DNA of 50,413 nt from Nitriliruptoraceae bacterium (lineage in GTDB: Bacteria > Actinomycetota > Nitriliruptoria > Nitriliruptorales > Nitriliruptoraceae), in the NCBI GenBank assembly GCA_003558435.1, contig PWLR01000161.1:1-50413 (forward strand). The letters are read 5' to 3'. How positions within the stretch are numbered: position 1 is the stretch's first letter; the number at the start of each line of letters is the position of its first letter. The notes under the pieces are model-generated. The model searched no databases, was not told where the DNA came from, and was given only the letters and a program-made list of their open reading frames with translations. Made by a program: the position numbers and the translations under genes. Shown piece after piece: positions 50,052 to 50,413 of the stretch.

Positions 50052-50413
50052 GTGACGCAGGACGACGACATCAAGGACCCGTTGTGGTTCAAGGACGCGG
50101 TGATCTACCAGCTGCACGTCCGGTCGTTCTCCGATAGCAACGGTGACGGCATCGGGGACTTCCCCGGACTGACGAGCAAGCTCGACTACCTGCAGGATCT
50201 CGGGGTGACGGCCCTGTGGTTGCTGCCGTTCTACCCCTCGCCGCTGCGCGACGACGGCTACGACATCGCCGACTACACCGCGATCCACCGCGACTACGGC
50301 ACGATGCAGCAGTTCCGGAAGTTCGTGAAGGCGGCGCACGACCGGGGGATGAAGGTCATCACCGAGCTGGTGATCAACCACCCCTCGGACCAGCACGCCT
50401 GGTTCCAGCGTGC
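50052..50413 (+). CDS. treS: Trehalose synthase (partial, N-terminal 120 residues)
   Basis: The frame begins at a GTG with AGGAG 9 bases upstream and runs off the right edge. [20 protein letters not shown] near 9-28, [18 protein letters not shown] near 30, [20 protein letters not shown] near 50 and [12 protein letters not shown] near 98 are characteristic of TreS, a GH13 enzyme interconverting trehalose and maltose. In actinobacteria TreS is often joined to or followed by maltokinase, which would feed GlgE; that part is outside the window. The gene continues beyond the end. Confidence 0.93.
   Translation, partial: MTQDDDIKDPLWFKDAVIYQLHVRSFSDSNGDGIGDFPGLTSKLDYLQDLGVTALWLLPFYPSPLRDDGYDIADYTAIHRDYGTMQQFRKFVKAAHDRGMKVITELVINHPSDQHAWFQR

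Noticed and set aside
47894..50092. A 732-codon minus-strand frame across glgE
   Set aside because: It is the antisense shadow of glgE and has no domain motifs.

Overview
This 50.4 kb window is bacterial chromosome with very high G+C and strong G/C third-position bias. Actinomycetota is the most likely source: GlgE/TreS trehalose-glucan genes, an NrtR-controlled nadABC operon, the CE1758/CE1759 flavin pair, a DUF222/13E12 HNH endonuclease, frequent GTG starts and dense ATGA/GTGA stop-start overlaps all fit. A deep-branching class such as Nitriliruptoria is possible, but the sequence alone does not settle it. I saw no rRNA, tRNA, CRISPR array, transposase or prophage module, so this looks like core or semi-core chromosome rather than a mobile island.

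Layout. 1-5.4 kb: tail of a repeat-rich protein, a TauE/SafE permease, two coupled dynamin-like membrane GTPases and an SMP-30-like beta-propeller. 5.4-11.3 kb: a SNF2 helicase coupled to a Gly/Arg-rich disordered protein, head-to-head with a divergent exonuclease VII pair. 11.4-15.9 kb: a YeiH permease, then pgeF, a crotonase and a YtcJ-like amidohydrolase in one overlapping operon. 15.9-21.7 kb: an L,D-transpeptidase, a double-length 3-hydroxyacyl-CoA dehydrogenase, two small conserved proteins and two cyclophilins. 21.8-26.9 kb: a lipoprotein, a zinc alcohol dehydrogenase, a conserved actinobacterial protein, methylmalonyl-CoA epimerase, an MFS transporter and a CNNM/CBS protein. 26.8-30.2 kb: a PEP-utilising dikinase-like protein (rifampin phosphotransferase-type architecture) coupled to an alpha/beta-hydrolase lacking its nucleophile serine. 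30.3-34.7 kb: thiolase, HugZ-like protein, CapA-like protein and a lipoprotein. 34.7-39.9 kb: nadC, nadB, nadA, nrtR and a zinc-ribbon protein. 40-44.9 kb: FAD monooxygenase, CE1759 flavin reductase, CE1758 LLM oxidoreductase, HNH endonuclease. 45.2-50.4 kb: meaB, an ATP-grasp protein, glgE and the start of treS.

Themes. NAD synthesis from aspartate is complete (nadABC) with its probable repressor and a perfect 21-bp operator candidate. Propionyl/methylmalonyl-CoA and acyl-CoA metabolism is represented by mce, meaB, the dehydrogenase, crotonase and thiolase, but these are dispersed. GlgE and TreS belong to the trehalose-to-alpha-glucan pathway.

Two sequence-level habits stand out. Many genes have a TANNNT -10 hexamer only 6-8 nt before the start codon, which predicts leaderless mRNAs. 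Many gene ends and intergenic gaps carry perfect 7-24 bp tandem duplications, most densely upstream of glgE. The best candidates for undescribed biology are the helicase plus disordered-protein pair next to the degenerate exonuclease VII, the dikinase plus pseudo-hydrolase pair, and the nested hairpin after the HNH gene.
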